A stretch of DNA of 64,000 nucleotides from DASWNP01 sp036399175 (GTDB taxonomy: Bacteria; Acidobacteriota; Blastocatellia; Pyrinomonadales; Pyrinomonadaceae). Under the pieces are notes generated by a model, which ran no database searches, had not been told where the DNA came from, and saw nothing but the letters and a program-made list of their open reading frames with translations. The stretch's first letter is position 1. Each line of letters begins with the position of its first letter. Position numbers and translations under genes: made by a program. This document shows positions 10,111 to 19,158 of this stretch, piece after piece. The stretch is from the NCBI GenBank assembly GCA_036399175.1, contig DASWNP010000055.1:59721-123720 (forward strand), written 5' to 3'.

Positions 10111-12525
10111 ATGCTCAGACGCGCCCTGTCTCTCGCACTCATCCTGACTGTAACTCTTCCCTTCTCGACCTTCGCGCAGAGGCGCGACGCGCGTCGAGGC
10201 GGCGAGCCTGCGCGGCAACGCCGCGACCGCGTGCGCTCGGCAGATGAAGTGACCGCAGTCGCTCCCGCCGGAAGCATCCCTGCGCCCGAAGAGGTGCTCG
10301 GCTTTCGTCCGGGCGACGACCGCAAACTGGCAAGCTGGCAGAGCGTCGTCGAATACTTTCGCAGGCTCGACGCCGCATCTCCGCGCGTGCGGTTCGAGGA
10401 GATTGGACGAACGACGATGGACGCGCCCTTCGTCATGGCGACCATCAGCGCGCCCGAAAACCTCGCGCGCTTGGGCGAGTTTCGTGAGATTCAACGCCGT
10501 CTCGCCGACCCGCGCACGCTCGGCGCAAACGCGGACGCGCGTGCTTCAGAGCTTATCGCGCGCGGCAAAACCATCGTCCTCATCACCTGCGGCATTCATT
10601 CAAGCGAGGTCGGCTCCTATCTTTCGAGCACGCTCATCGCGCACCGTCTCGCCTCTTCGGATGAGCCGGAAGTTCAGAACATCCTTCGCAACACGGTTGT
10701 GCTGCTCGTCCCTTCGCTCAACCCGGACGGCGTCGACATCATCAAGAACTGGTACGACCGCACTCTCGGCACTCCCTACGAGGGCACGTCGCCGCCCATC
10801 CTCTATCACAAGTACGTCGGCCACGATAACAACCGCGACTGGTACGCCTTCACCCAGAGGGAGACGCAGCTTACCGTCGATAAGATTCACAACGTCTGGC
10901 GTCCGCAGATTGTCCACGACATACACCAGCAGGGCGCGTTCGGCTCGCGTCTCTTCCTGCCGCCCTACATGCAGCCCGTCGAGCCCAACGTCCCGCAGAA
11001 GATTATCGAAGGCTACACGGAACTCGGTCGCTTCATGGCCGAAGAGATGCGCGCCGCAGGCTTCAAAGGCATCACATGGAACTCGACCTACGACGCGTGG
11101 ACGCCCGCGCGCGCCTACTCGCACTATCACGGCGGCGTTCGCATTCTCTCCGAGACGGCTTCCGCGCGAATCGCCACGCCCATCAACGTCCGTTTTGAAG
11201 ACCTGCGCTCCGGTGAAGGCTACGACGCTCGCAAGCCTTCACCCAACTTCCCCGATGTCTGGCGCGGCGGCGAGTGGCACATGCGCGACATCACGAGCTA
11301 CATGACGACCGCCGCCTTCAACCTCCTGCGTCACGCCGCCTCGAACCGCGAGCGCTGGCTCAGGCGCTTCTACGAAGTCGGGCGAGAAGCCGTCCGCCCG
11401 AGAAGGCCGGGCGAGCTTTTCGCATACACCCTGCCGCCCTCCGACAGTCACGAGCAGAACCTTCGACGCCAAACCCTCATCGGTATCCTCCGGCGCGGCG
11501 GCGTCGAAGTCGAATACATGCGCGCGCCCAATCGTCGCCCCGTCGATTTCTTCAACCGCACCGCCGTCATCCCTCTCAGCCAGCCCTACGGCGCTTTCGC
11601 CAAGACGCTGCTCGAAACTCAGCGCTATCCAGACCTGCGCGACTCCACAGGCCGACCCATCCCGCCCTACGACGTGACGGCGCACACGCTTCCGCTCCTG
11701 ATGGGCGTCGAGGTCGTGGAGCACCGCGCGCCTTTGCGTTACAGGCGCGTCGATTTCAAAGGAGGCTTCGGCGGCGGGCACGGCGTCCATCAAACCCGCA
11801 TCGGTCTCTACAAGTCGCACGTCCCTTCGATGGACGAAGGCTGGACGCGCTGGATGCTCGAACAGGATAGGAGGCTGAACGGCGTCGCGTCGATTGAAGA
11901 CAGAGAGATGCGCGCCGGAAACTTGCGGGCGAAGTACGACGCCGTCGTCATCCCCGACCAGACGCCGCGCGCCATCCTCGAAGGCCACCGGCGGGGCACG
12001 ATGCCCGAAGAGTACACGGGCGGCCTCGGCGCTGAAGGCGTCCGCGCGCTGCGCGAGTTCGTCGAGCGCGGCGGCACGCTCATCTGCTTAAACGAAGCCT
12101 CGGACTTCGCCGTCGAACAGCTCAAGCTCCCCTTGCGCGACGTGACCGCCGACCTCAAGCGAACGGAGTTCTACGCGCCCGGCTCGATTCTCCGCGTCGA
12201 GCTGGATACCGCGCACCCGGTCGCCAACGGGATGCCCCGCCAGTCAATCGCATGGGTCGAAGACTCGCCCGCCTTCGAGATAGTCAGCGACCCCGTCGCC
12301 CTCCAGCGCGTCCGCATCATCGCGCGCTACCCGCAAAACGCCGACCCCTTACTCTCCGGCTGGCTGCTCGGTGGCGAACGACTTCGCGGCAAAGCCGCCC
12401 TCGTCGAAGTCGGTCTCGGACAGGGGCGCATCATCCTCTTCGGCTTCCGCCCACAGTACCGCGCTCAATCGCTCGCCACCTACCCTCTTCTCTTCAACGC
12501 CCTCAGAGAAGCAGGCAGAAGCTAG
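10111..12525 (+). CDS. Exported M14-family zinc carboxypeptidase-like protein
   Basis: This protein of about 804 residues has a signal peptide (RALSLALILTVTLPFSTFAQ). The carboxypeptidase domain carries the HxxE zinc motif GIHSSEVGS near residues 161-164, the NPDG strand and the YVGHDNNRDWY and IVHDIHQQG segments that supply the substrate Arg/Asn and third metal ligand regions. A C-terminal region (YDAVVIPDQTPRAIL...RALREFVERGGTLICLNEAS) resembles the class I glutamine-amidotransferase/DJ-1-like fold seen in large bacterial M14 proteins. ATG 10111 is chosen because the frame upstream is only the low-complexity hairpin. It probably degrades peptides in the periplasm. It ends at a strong bidirectional terminator. 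Confidence 0.9.
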   Translation: MLRRALSLALILTVTLPFSTFAQRRDARRGGEPARQRRDRVRSADEVTAVAPAGSIPAPEEVLGFRPGDDRKLASWQSVVEYFRRLDAASPRVRFEEIGRTTMDAPFVMATISAPENLARLGEFREIQRRLADPRTLGANADARASELIARGKTIVLITCGIHSSEVGSYLSSTLIAHRLASSDEPEVQNILRNTVVLLVPSLNPDGVDIIKNWYDRTLGTPYEGTSPPILYHKYVGHDNNRDWYAFTQRETQLTVDKIHNVWRPQIVHDIHQQGAFGSRLFLPPYMQPVEPNVPQKIIEGYTELGRFMAEEMRAAGFKGITWNSTYDAWTPARAYSHYHGGVRILSETASARIATPINVRFEDLRSGEGYDARKPSPNFPDVWRGGEWHMRDITSYMTTAAFNLLRHAASNRERWLRRFYEVGREAVRPRRPGELFAYTLPPSDSHEQNLRRQTLIGILRRGGVEVEYMRAPNRRPVDFFNRTAVIPLSQPYGAFAKTLLETQRYPDLRDSTGRPIPPYDVTAHTLPLLMGVEVVEHRAPLRYRRVDFKGGFGGGHGVHQTRIGLYKSHVPSMDEGWTRWMLEQDRRLNGVASIEDREMRAGNLRAKYDAVVIPDQTPRAILEGHRRGTMPEEYTGGLGAEGVRALREFVERGGTLICLNEASDFAVEQLKLPLRDVTADLKRTEFYAPGSILRVELDTAHPVANGMPRQSIAWVEDSPAFEIVSDPVALQRVRIIARYPQNADPLLSGWLLGGERLRGKAALVEVGLGQGRIILFGFRPQYRAQSLATYPLLFNALREAGRS

Positions 12526-12543
12526 CGCGTTCTCCAAAAGCAC

Positions 12544-12579
12544 AAAGGGCGACAACTCGAAGTCGAGTTGTCGCCCTTT
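12544..12579. terminator. Bidirectional hairpin terminator between M14 peptidase and ubiB genes
   Basis: A perfect 17-bp stem (AAAGGGCGACAACTCGA paired with its complement) with a 2-base loop lies between convergent stop codons. It has A-rich and T-rich flanks and a T run on the + side (CCCTTTAATCTT). Confidence 0.85.
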
Positions 12580-12614
12580 AATCTTCGGCAGTTCGCCGAA
12601 AGCTTTCGGCAGAG

Positions 12615-14414
12615 CTATTTTTCCAGATACATCTTTGCGGCCATCTTGGCGAGCTTCCACATCTTGCCCCACTCGATGCGCCCTTCGGTTTCGCGCCCCG
12701 TGATTTTGTCGAGGATGAGCTTGCGGAAGTGCTTGCCTTCGCGGCGGAGCATGAACTCTTTGGCGTAGGGCTTGGCCGTGTCGAAGAAGCTGAACTCGGG
12801 GTCGGTGACGAGGCCGATGCCTTCGAGCGTCATCAGCGCGCGCATGATGTAAGTGAAGTTCGAGGGCAGACGGAAGGGGTAGTCGTACATCACTTCGGCC
12901 AGCTCGTAGGTCAGCTCTTTGAAGTTGACCTCGCCGAGCTTGAGGTTGATGTAGTGCTGGAAGAGGCTTTCGATGACGGGGAGCACCTGCGTCGGGTCGT
13001 AGCCGGGCTTGAGGAAGTTTAGGTTGAGCAAATCCTGCGCGAGCCCGCGCACGTCGCGCGAGACGACGTGGAAGAAGGCATCGACCATCAGCGATTGAAG
13101 CTGCGGCGTGATTTTGCCGGTCATGCCGAAATCGAAGAAAGCGAGGCGTCCGTCGTCCATGACGAGCAGGTTGCCCGGATGCGGGTCGGCGTGAAAGAAG
13201 CCGTCTTCGAGCAGTTGCTTGAGGTAAGTGCGAACGAGCAGACGGTTGACCTTGACCGCAGAGATGCGACGCGCGCGCAACGCTTCGAGGTCTGTGACCT
13301 TCGTGCCGCGTATGAACTCCATCGTGAGGACGCGCGAGGTGGTGTGCGCCCAGTGAATGCGCGGGACGTGGACGACTCTCCAGTCTTTGAAGTTGCGGCG
13401 GAAGCGGTCGGCGTGTCGCCCTTCCTGCGCGTAGTCCATCTCCTCGAAAATCGTCTCGCGGAACTCTCTAAGCATCCCTTCCCAGTCGGCGTTTTCGCTC
13501 ACCTGCGGGTAACGCGCGAGGCGGCGCGTCAGTCGGCCGAGCACTTCGATGTCGAAGCTGACGGTCTCTTGCAGGTTGGGACGCTGAACTTTGACGGCGA
13601 CCTCTTCGCCCGTGTGCAGACGCGCGCGATAGACCTGTCCGAGCGAGGCGGCGGCAATCGGCTCGGCGTCTATCTCGGCATAAACTTCGGAGAGGCTTCG
13701 CCCAAGCTCGCGCTCGATGCGCGCGTAAGCTTCGGAAGTGGGAAAGGGCGGAACCTGGTCTTGGAGCGTCGAAAGCTCTTTGATGTAGGCGAGCGGCAGG
13801 AGGTCTGCGCGCGTGCCGAGCGCCTGTCCAATCTTGATGAAGGTCGGGCCGAGCGCGATGAGATTTCGCTTGAGCCACGCGGCCTGATGCTCAAGCTGCG
13901 CCTCTTTCGTCGCCGAGCCCTCGACGCCTCGAAAGACGAAGTAGCGAACAAGGCGAGTAAGCTTGTCGAGCGCACGCCGGTCAACGTCACGCGACCATTC
14001 CTGAAAGAGCGCGATGCGCCCGCGCGCTCGCGCCTCTTCGCGCAGACGCGCCGCCATGCGCCGGATGAAATTGGCGCGCGCGTCGTAGTTATTGAGAGAC
14101 AGGTAGAGAGAGAGCGTGCCGAGCACGCGGACAATCTGCGCCGCGCGCCACCAGCCGCGCCAGCCGAATTTCTGCTGAGACGCGCCTTCAATTCCGCTGC
14201 CCGCGTCCGAGTCGGCGGCAGTCGTCGCGGCTACGCTCGCCGCTCGCGGTCGGACGCGAGCCACGTTCGGTTGCAACGCCGCGTTGCGCTCTGCGGGCTG
14301 AGAGACGACGAGGGCGACTTCGCGCGCGCTTTCGCCGTCCGGCTTCGAGCCGCTGCCCGGCTGGGCGTTCGTGCCTGTCTCGCCGCCGATTCTCTTTCGT
14401 TCGGTTGCCGCCAT
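12615..14414 (-). CDS. ABC1/UbiB-family atypical kinase
   Basis: This 599-residue protein belongs to the UbiB/ADCK family, which supports isoprenoid-quinone biosynthesis or lipid homeostasis at the membrane. The signature KxGQ is present (FIKIGQALGTRADLLP), as is the alanine-rich nucleotide loop (IAAASLGQVYRA) replacing the usual Gly-rich loop. Also present are the catalytic Lys in EEVAVKVQRP, the HADPHPGNLLV catalytic loop and the metal-binding FDFGMTG. The N-terminal 80 residues are low-complexity Ala/Ser/Gly-rich and poorly conserved, so the true start could be internal. UbiB proteins often have two C-terminal helices; here the C-terminus is charged and no helix pair is obvious. It lies upstream of ribF in the same direction, separated by a heptamer hairpin. 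Confidence 0.93.
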   Translation of the reverse strand: MAATERKRIGGETGTNAQPGSGSKPDGESAREVALVVSQPAERNAALQPNVARVRPRAASVAATTAADSDAGSGIEGASQQKFGWRGWWRAAQIVRVLGTLSLYLSLNNYDARANFIRRMAARLREEARARGRIALFQEWSRDVDRRALDKLTRLVRYFVFRGVEGSATKEAQLEHQAAWLKRNLIALGPTFIKIGQALGTRADLLPLAYIKELSTLQDQVPPFPTSEAYARIERELGRSLSEVYAEIDAEPIAAASLGQVYRARLHTGEEVAVKVQRPNLQETVSFDIEVLGRLTRRLARYPQVSENADWEGMLREFRETIFEEMDYAQEGRHADRFRRNFKDWRVVHVPRIHWAHTTSRVLTMEFIRGTKVTDLEALRARRISAVKVNRLLVRTYLKQLLEDGFFHADPHPGNLLVMDDGRLAFFDFGMTGKITPQLQSLMVDAFFHVVSRDVRGLAQDLLNLNFLKPGYDPTQVLPVIESLFQHYINLKLGEVNFKELTYELAEVMYDYPFRLPSNFTYIMRALMTLEGIGLVTDPEFSFFDTAKPYAKEFMLRREGKHFRKLILDKITGRETEGRIEWGKMWKLAKMAAKMYLEK

Positions 14415-14462
14415 AATCTCGAATATAAATTAAACCTGTCTCAATTCTGTTGCTACAAATCA

Positions 14463-14537
14463 AAGTTTCAGGTTTCAAGCTTGAAAGCCATCGACCGGGC
14501 TTTTAACTTGAAACCTGAAACTTGGAACCCGAAACTT
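14463..14537. repeat. Heptamer-armed inverted repeat (unit AGTTTCA/GGTTTCA)
   Basis: The left arm (14463-14487) and right arm (14503-14537) carry AGTTTCAGGTTTCAAGC and its degenerate complement. The unit is close to that of the element at 4632 and 17131. The ribF stop codon touches the right arm. Confidence 0.85.
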
Positions 14538-15490
14538 CAGGCCACCGCGAGAGAGCGTCGCGCGCCGCTTCTCTCGAAATAGCTAGCGGCTCTGTCTGCG
14601 TCGAGCTTTATCTGCCTTTTCAATTCCTCGACGGAAGCGAAGCGTCGCTCGTCGCGCAGGCGTCGGAGAAAACGCACGCGGACGACATCGCCGTAGAGGT
14701 CGCCGCTCCAATTCATTACGTAAGTCTCGATGGAAGGTTCGCTCTGTTTCTCGAAGGTCGGGCGCGTGCCGATGTTGGTCACGCTGCGCCGCCAAGCGCC
14801 TTCAATCAAGGTCGCAGTCACGTAAACGCCGCGTCTGGGTATGACGCGGTTCTGCGGTTGGAGGTTGGCCGTCGGGAAGCCGATGGTGCGCCCGCGCTCC
14901 GCCCCGCGCACGACGCGCCCTTCCACTCCGTACGGACGCCCGAGCATACGCCGCGCGAGATTGACTCTTCCCTCCGACAGAAGCTCGCGCACGCGGCTTG
15001 AGCTGACGCGCCGACCGCGCAGGCGAACCTCCGGCACTTCGTCTGCGAAGAAGCCCAGACGCTCGCTCGCCTCGCGCAGCAGCTCGATGTTGCCCTCGCG
15101 GTCGCGCCCGAAGGCGAAGCCGCGCCCGAGATAGACCTCCTTCGCGTGCAGGCGGTCGCGCACCACGTCGCGCAGAAACTCTTCGGCGCGCACCTGCGCG
15201 AACTCACGCGTGAAGCGCACGACGATTGTCTGCTCGATGCCGAGCACGCCGAGGGCTTCGAGCTTCTGGTCGAAGGTTTGCAGAAGCGGCGGCGCAGATT
15301 CGGGATGAAGCACGGCGCGCGGGTGCGGGTCGAAAGTGACGACGGTCGGCACAGCCCCCGCAGCACGGGCGCGCTCGACCACCGTCCGCATAATCAACTG
15401 GTGGCCGAGATGCAGCCCGTCGAAGACGCCGAGCGTCAACACCGTCGGGCGCGCAATCTCCGCATTATCTGTTCCGTGAAAGAGACGCAT
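14537..15490 (-). CDS. ribF: Bifunctional riboflavin kinase/FAD synthetase RibF
   Basis: This 317-residue protein converts riboflavin to FMN and then FAD in the cytoplasm. The N-terminal FAD synthetase (nucleotidyltransferase) domain shows GVFDGLHLGHQ, the HxGH-like signature, and VTFDPHP. The SSSRVRELL segment corresponds to the ISSTxIR motif. The C-terminal kinase domain has GRTIGFPTANL, the PTAN motif, then GVYVTATL, NIGTRPTF and ETYVMNWSGDLYG. Length and domain order are standard. The ATG at 15490 follows the heptamer hairpin on its 5' side; its stop codon lies in the next hairpin arm. Confidence 0.97.
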   Translation of the reverse strand: MRLFHGTDNAEIARPTVLTLGVFDGLHLGHQLIMRTVVERARAAGAVPTVVTFDPHPRAVLHPESAPPLLQTFDQKLEALGVLGIEQTIVVRFTREFAQVRAEEFLRDVVRDRLHAKEVYLGRGFAFGRDREGNIELLREASERLGFFADEVPEVRLRGRRVSSSRVRELLSEGRVNLARRMLGRPYGVEGRVVRGAERGRTIGFPTANLQPQNRVIPRRGVYVTATLIEGAWRRSVTNIGTRPTFEKQSEPSIETYVMNWSGDLYGDVVRVRFLRRLRDERRFASVEELKRQIKLDADRAASYFERSGARRSLAVA

Positions 15491-15496
15491 AAAGAG

Positions 15497-15585
15497 AATG
15501 ATGAATGCGGAATGATGAATGATGAATGAAAGACAAAATGTTTTCTGTTTTTAATTCATCATTCCGCATTCCGCATTCCGCATTG
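15497..15585. repeat. Heptamer-armed inverted repeat (unit AATGATG/AATGCGG)
   Basis: The left arm (15497-15530) reads AATGATG, AATGCGG, AATGATG, AATGATG, AATGAAA. The right arm (15554-15585) complements it with CATTCCG units. The loop is A/T-rich (GACAAAATGTTTTCTG). The right arm encodes the last residues and stop codon of the upstream-strand hydrolase gene. Confidence 0.9.
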
Positions 15586-16344
15586 TATCTCCAGTCCGTC
15601 GTAGGCGAACTCGACGCCGGGGGGCAGGAGGGCGGAGTCGCGTGAGTGTTTGATGTCGTGCGCCATGTGCGTCAGGTAGGTTCGACGCGGGCGCAAGGTT
15701 TCGATGTAGGCGAGTGCGCGTTCGAGTGTCAGGTGCGTCGGGTGCGGGCGATGGACGCGCAGGCAGTCGAGGACGAGCACGTCGAGGCCGCGCATGGCCT
15801 CCAGAGTTTCGGACGGTATCTCGCTCAGGTCGGTGGCGTAGGCGAAATCGTTGAAGCGATAGGCGACGACGGGCAGACGCCCGTGAATCACTTCGAGCGG
15901 CAGCACGTGGAGGTCGGGCGAGAGACAGAAGGGCGCGCCCGCGACGACCGTATGCGCGACGACCTGCGGCAGCCCGCCGCCGATGTAAGTCGGCTCGAAG
16001 ACGTACTGGAAGATGCGTCGGATGTCTTTCCAGGCGCGCTCGTTGGCGTAGACGCCGAGAGCGCCGTGTCGAAAGTTGAGCGGGCGGATGTCGTCGAGGC
16101 CGAAGATGTGGTCGGCGTGGCAGTGCGTGACGAGCACGGCGTCGAGCCGTTTCAGACGATGACGAAGCGCTTGCTGTCGAAAGTCCGAAGAGGTATCGAC
16201 GATGACGCTCTGGCCGTCGTGCTCGACGAGCACGGAGACGCGCAGGCGTTTGTCGCGCGGGTCGTCCGACGTACACGTCTCGCATTCGCAGCCGATGGAA
16301 GGCACGCCCGTCGAAGTTCCCGTGCCGAGGATGGTCACTTTCAT
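15559..16344 (-). CDS. PhnP-like metallo-beta-lactamase-fold hydrolase
   Basis: This 261-residue binuclear metal hydrolase is probably a cyclic phosphodiesterase of the PhnP type or a related RNase Z-like enzyme. It opens with TILGTGTSTGVPSIGC, which is diagnostic for the PhnP group. Two Cys of CECETC form the family's structural site. The metal motif is THCHADHIFG, followed by IHGRLPVVAYRF, a YATDLSE Asp ligand and the final THMAHDIKH. The last residues (CGMRNAE) and the TGA are encoded by the heptamer repeat arm, so the native C-terminus was probably shorter or different. It is cytoplasmic and lies between ribF and the DUF1844 gene, both also leftward. Confidence 0.9.
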   Translation of the reverse strand: MKVTILGTGTSTGVPSIGCECETCTSDDPRDKRLRVSVLVEHDGQSVIVDTSSDFRQQALRHRLKRLDAVLVTHCHADHIFGLDDIRPLNFRHGALGVYANERAWKDIRRIFQYVFEPTYIGGGLPQVVAHTVVAGAPFCLSPDLHVLPLEVIHGRLPVVAYRFNDFAYATDLSEIPSETLEAMRGLDVLVLDCLRVHRPHPTHLTLERALAYIETLRPRRTYLTHMAHDIKHSRDSALLPPGVEFAYDGLEIQCGMRNAE

Positions 16345-16348
16345 TGAA

Positions 16349-16430
16349 AGTCTGGAGTCTGGAGTCTGGAGTCTGAAGTCAAAACCAAAAGCATCTGTCT
16401 TTGACTTCAGACTCCAGACTCCAGACTTTT
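16349..16430. repeat. Heptamer-armed inverted repeat (unit GTCTGGA)
   Basis: The left arm (16349-16380) is tandem GTCTGGA, with a final GTCTGAA. The right arm (16402-16430) is the complement, TTCAGACTCCAGACT. The loop has AAAAGCATCTGTCTTTG, nearly the same as in the element at 27113. Confidence 0.92.
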
Positions 16431-17027
16431 CTACCTTCCCCCGGTGATGTCGCTGCCGGAGAAGCCGCCGCCGCCGCGTCTGCCGCCTGCGCCGGGCGGG
16501 CGGACGGCGGGTCGCCCGCCTGAGAGGGCGACGTATTGCATGCGCAGCTCGGCGAGCAGTCCCTCGAAGATTTGTTCTTCCTGTGGGATGAGATTGCCTT
16601 TGGTTTTTTGTCTGAGCGTGCCGAGCAGGTCGATGCAGTGCTTGGCGAACGGAAGGTCTGTGTCGTGTGCGGGCATGTCGGGATGCTCGCTGATGCCGAG
16701 AGCCGCCGCCGCAGGCGAGGCAATGAACATCAGTAGATTGACGAAGGCGGTCGGGTCGGAGGCTGCCCCGGCGTCGGCTGCCGAAGCTTGCTCGCCGCCG
16801 CGAGTTTGACGAGCTTCGATGGGCGGCTCAGGGTAAGCGGCGCGCGGAGACGTATCGGCGGCGCGTGCGGAAGCGTCGCCGGTCGAAGCGGCGGAAGAGC
16901 TTGGGGGCGTCGCCTCGGAAGAGGCACCGCGCGTCGGCTCGTCCTCGCGCTCGACTTCGCGCGGCGTGCCGTCAGGATTGAAAAGACGACGGTCTTTGAC
17001 TTTGAAAACAGGCTTTTCTTCACTCAT
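16431..17027 (-). CDS. DUF1844-domain protein
   Basis: This cytoplasmic protein of about 198 residues has an N-terminal lead (SEEKPVFKVKDRRLFNPDG), a long Ser/Ala/Thr-rich low-complexity linker, and the DUF1844 core. The core reads FVNLLMFIASPAAAALG, then LPFAKHCIDLLGTLRQKTKGN, then EEQIFEGLLAELRMQYV. The core is found next to housekeeping genes in Acidobacteria and Deltaproteobacteria, but its role is unknown. A Gly/Arg tail ends the protein. ATG 17027 is preferred over an in-frame TTG at 17039. It is divergent from mazG across a heptamer hairpin. Confidence 0.85.
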   Translation of the reverse strand: MSEEKPVFKVKDRRLFNPDGTPREVEREDEPTRGASSEATPPSSSAASTGDASARAADTSPRAAYPEPPIEARQTRGGEQASAADAGAASDPTAFVNLLMFIASPAAAALGISEHPDMPAHDTDLPFAKHCIDLLGTLRQKTKGNLIPQEEQIFEGLLAELRMQYVALSGGRPAVRPPGAGGRRGGGGFSGSDITGGR

Positions 17028-17130
17028 CTCGACACCCAACCCCGCACGGCTTCGGAAGCATCCGCGAGCCGCGCTTTTTCAGTTTTAATGACAGCTTGAT
17101 TTTCGGCTTCGATGGTAGCACCCACTCAGA

Positions 17131-17280
17131 ACAGTCTCAAGCTCAAAGTTTCAAGTTTAAAGTTCGAAGCTTGAAGTCCGGCGGCTGCGATTGTCTTCCC
17201 CGTTCACCGACAGATTTGCGAAGAATTTCCGCTCCGAGAAGTTTCGACTTGAGACTTTAAACCTGAAACTTTAGACTGTT
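17131..17280. repeat. Heptamer-armed inverted repeat with long loop (unit AAGTTTC/AAGTTTA)
   Basis: The left arm (17131-17177) and right arm (17238-17280) contain AAAGTTTCAAGTTTAAAG and its complement. The outer ends read AACAGTCT and AGACTGTT. The loop is about 60 bases. It lies between divergent genes and directly abuts the mazG start codon at 17284. Confidence 0.85.
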
Positions 17281-17283
17281 CGC

Positions 17284-18171
17284 ATGCCTGCCACATTCGA
17301 TGATTTGGTCGCGTTGATGGCGCGGCTGCGTTCGCCGGAGGGCTGTCCCTGGGACAGGGAGCAGACCTACGCGAGCCTCGCGCCGATGCTTTTGGAGGAA
17401 GCCTACGAAGCTTTCGAGGCGGTCGAGGCGGCGCGCGAGGGACGAGCCTCGGAGCTGCGCGACGAGCTTGGAGACATGCTCTTTCAGATTGTCTTCTACT
17501 CGCAGGTGGCGCACGAGCGCGGCGACTTCCATATCGACGACGTGACCGACTCGATTCACGCCAAGATGGTTCGACGCCACCCGCACGTCTTCGGCGAAGC
17601 AAGCGCAGAAGATTCCGAAGCGGTGCTTCGCAGTTGGGAAGCCATCAAGGCCGAAGAGAAACGCGCCGCCGCGAAAGACAAGAGTGCGGGAGACAAGAGC
17701 GACGCTACGGCGTCCGAGTCTTCCCTGCTCGACGGCGTCTCGACGAAAGCGCCCGCGCTCATGGAAGCTCACCAGCTCGCCACGAAAGCCGCGCGCGTCG
17801 GCTTCGACTGGCAGAGTGTCGAAGACATCTTCGACAAGCTTCACGAAGAGATAGACGAGCTGCGCGCCGCCATCAGAGAGCGGACGGAGGAAAAAGCCGC
17901 CGGGGCGAAAGACGCGCTCGCTCGTGAGGCCGTCGAGACGCGCGTGCGCGAAGAGCTTGGAGACGTGCTGTTCGCCGTCGCCAACATCGCGCGCCATCTC
18001 AAGGTCGAGCCCGAAGCCGCGCTGAAGCTGACGAACCGAAAGTTTCGACGCCGCTTTCGTCACATCGAACAGGGCTTGCGCTCGCGCGGTCGCGCTCTCG
18101 AAGAGGCGACGCTCGAAGAGATGGAAGCCCTCTGGCAGGAAGCGAAAAAGATAACCGACGATAGACCATAG
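17284..18171 (+). CDS. mazG: Nucleoside triphosphate pyrophosphohydrolase MazG
   Basis: This 295-residue all-alpha NTP pyrophosphatase hydrolyses (d)NTPs to NMP and PPi and clears aberrant nucleotides. It has the two tandem MazG domains typical of the E. coli-like form. The first has CPWDREQTYASL, the metal motif EEAYE and the downstream ELGDML. The second has FDKLHEEIDEL and EELGDVLFAVANIARHL. The interdomain linker (Lys/Asp/Ser-rich, about residues 123-150) is longer than usual. The last residues (TDDRP) and the TAG are encoded by the left arm of the next heptamer hairpin. The start codon abuts another hairpin, and no good ribosome site is visible. Confidence 0.95.
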   Translation: MPATFDDLVALMARLRSPEGCPWDREQTYASLAPMLLEEAYEAFEAVEAAREGRASELRDELGDMLFQIVFYSQVAHERGDFHIDDVTDSIHAKMVRRHPHVFGEASAEDSEAVLRSWEAIKAEEKRAAAKDKSAGDKSDATASESSLLDGVSTKAPALMEAHQLATKAARVGFDWQSVEDIFDKLHEEIDELRAAIRERTEEKAAGAKDALAREAVETRVREELGDVLFAVANIARHLKVEPEAALKLTNRKFRRRFRHIEQGLRSRGRALEEATLEEMEALWQEAKKITDDRP

Positions 18172-18290
18172 ACGATGGACGATGGACGGCGAGCGGAGTT
18201 TCGAGATTGACCGGCGGCGACGGACAATACTAAGCTTTTTCTTAGCAGGCCATCGTCGATGGTCTATCGTCCATCGTCCATTGTCCATCC
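18157..18290. repeat. Heptamer-armed inverted repeat (unit GATGGAC)
   Basis: The left arm (18157-18189) reads GATAGAC, CATAGAC, GATGGAC, GATGGAC. The right arm (18250-18290) carries GTCTATC and GTCCATC units. A small inner hairpin CTAAGC/GCTTAG-like sequence sits at 18230-18245. Confidence 0.9.
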
Positions 18291-18316
18291 ATCACTTTTT
18301 AAGGAGTCACTCGCAA

Positions 18317-19039
18317 ATGGCGCTGATTCGGTTCGTTAATAATTACGAAGACCTCTCGACGGACAGGGGCTACCAGTTCAAGTTCTTCTGCGACAAGTGC
18401 GGCAACGGTTTTCTGAGTCGCTACCAGACCTCGACGCTCGGCACTGCCGGGTCGCTTTTGCGTGCGGCGGGCGATTTTTTCGGCGGCTGGGCTAGCTCCG
18501 CAGGCAATTCGGCCTACGATATTCAACGCTCGGTCGGCGGCAAGGCGCACGACGCCGCGCTCGAAGCGGCGGTTGAAGAGGGCAAGCAGCATTTTCATCA
18601 ATGCTCGCGCTGCGGCAAGTGGGTTTGTCCGGAGGTCTGCTGGAACGAGCAGGCGGGACAGTGCGAAGAGTGCGCGCCCGACTACCACGAAGAGTTCGCC
18701 GCTTCACACGCGCGCGCTAAAGCCGACGCAGCGCGCGAGCAACTGCATGAGCGCGCCCGCCAGACCGACTACGCCTCGAAGACGGACATGAGCGCCGACG
18801 CAACCGTCAAAGCTCCCGGTCGGCAGTCGCATTCAAAGGCTAACGCGTCGTCACCGGCGGCGAACGCTTCCGCCGCCTCATCCTGCGTTTCGTGCGGCAC
18901 GGATGTCGGCACAGCGAAGTTTTGCCCTGAATGCGGGACGCCCGCCCGACCTGCGCGCCCGTCCTGCGCCGGCTGCGGACACCAGCCCGAAGGCACGCCG
19001 AAATTCTGCCCCGAATGCGGCGAAAAGATGAACAGCTAA
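18317..19039 (+). CDS. Multi-zinc-ribbon protein
   Basis: This cytoplasmic protein of about 240 residues has several predicted zinc ribbons. There is an N-terminal CDKCGNGF, a middle CSRCGKWVCPEVC...CEEC cluster around residues 95-120, and at the C-terminus a double zinc ribbon (CVSCGTDVGTAKFCPECG and CAGCGHQPEGTPKFCPECG). A short Gly/Ala-rich hydrophobic segment follows the first ribbon, and a charged coiled region joins the middle and C-terminal parts. AAGGAG at 18301 sets ATG 18317 as the start. No enzymatic domain is seen; such proteins may act as scaffolds or nucleic-acid-binding factors. Confidence 0.82.
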   Translation: MALIRFVNNYEDLSTDRGYQFKFFCDKCGNGFLSRYQTSTLGTAGSLLRAAGDFFGGWASSAGNSAYDIQRSVGGKAHDAALEAAVEEGKQHFHQCSRCGKWVCPEVCWNEQAGQCEECAPDYHEEFAASHARAKADAAREQLHERARQTDYASKTDMSADATVKAPGRQSHSKANASSPAANASAASSCVSCGTDVGTAKFCPECGTPARPARPSCAGCGHQPEGTPKFCPECGEKMNS

Positions 19040-19044
19040 AAAAG

Positions 19045-19152
19045 CGAAAGGGGAAAAGGGAAAGGGGTAAAGGGTAAAGGGAAAGACAAAGACGCTCAGC
19101 CGCCGCGCCTGCTGTTTTCCCTTTACCCTTTACCCCTTTCCCTTTTCCCCCA
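19045..19152. repeat. Heptamer-armed inverted repeat (unit AAAGGGG/TAAAGGG)
   Basis: The left arm (19045-19087) reads AAAGGGG, AAAAGGG, AAAGGGG, TAAAGGG, TAAAGGG. The right arm (19115-19152) is the complement with CCCTTTA units. It lies between convergent genes. The unit is nearly the same as in the element at 32452. Confidence 0.92.
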
Positions 19153-19158
19153 AAGGTT

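Noticed and set aside
13068..14582. 500-codon + strand frame opposite ubiB
   Set aside because: The minus strand encodes UbiB with every family motif; the + frame has no recognisable domain.
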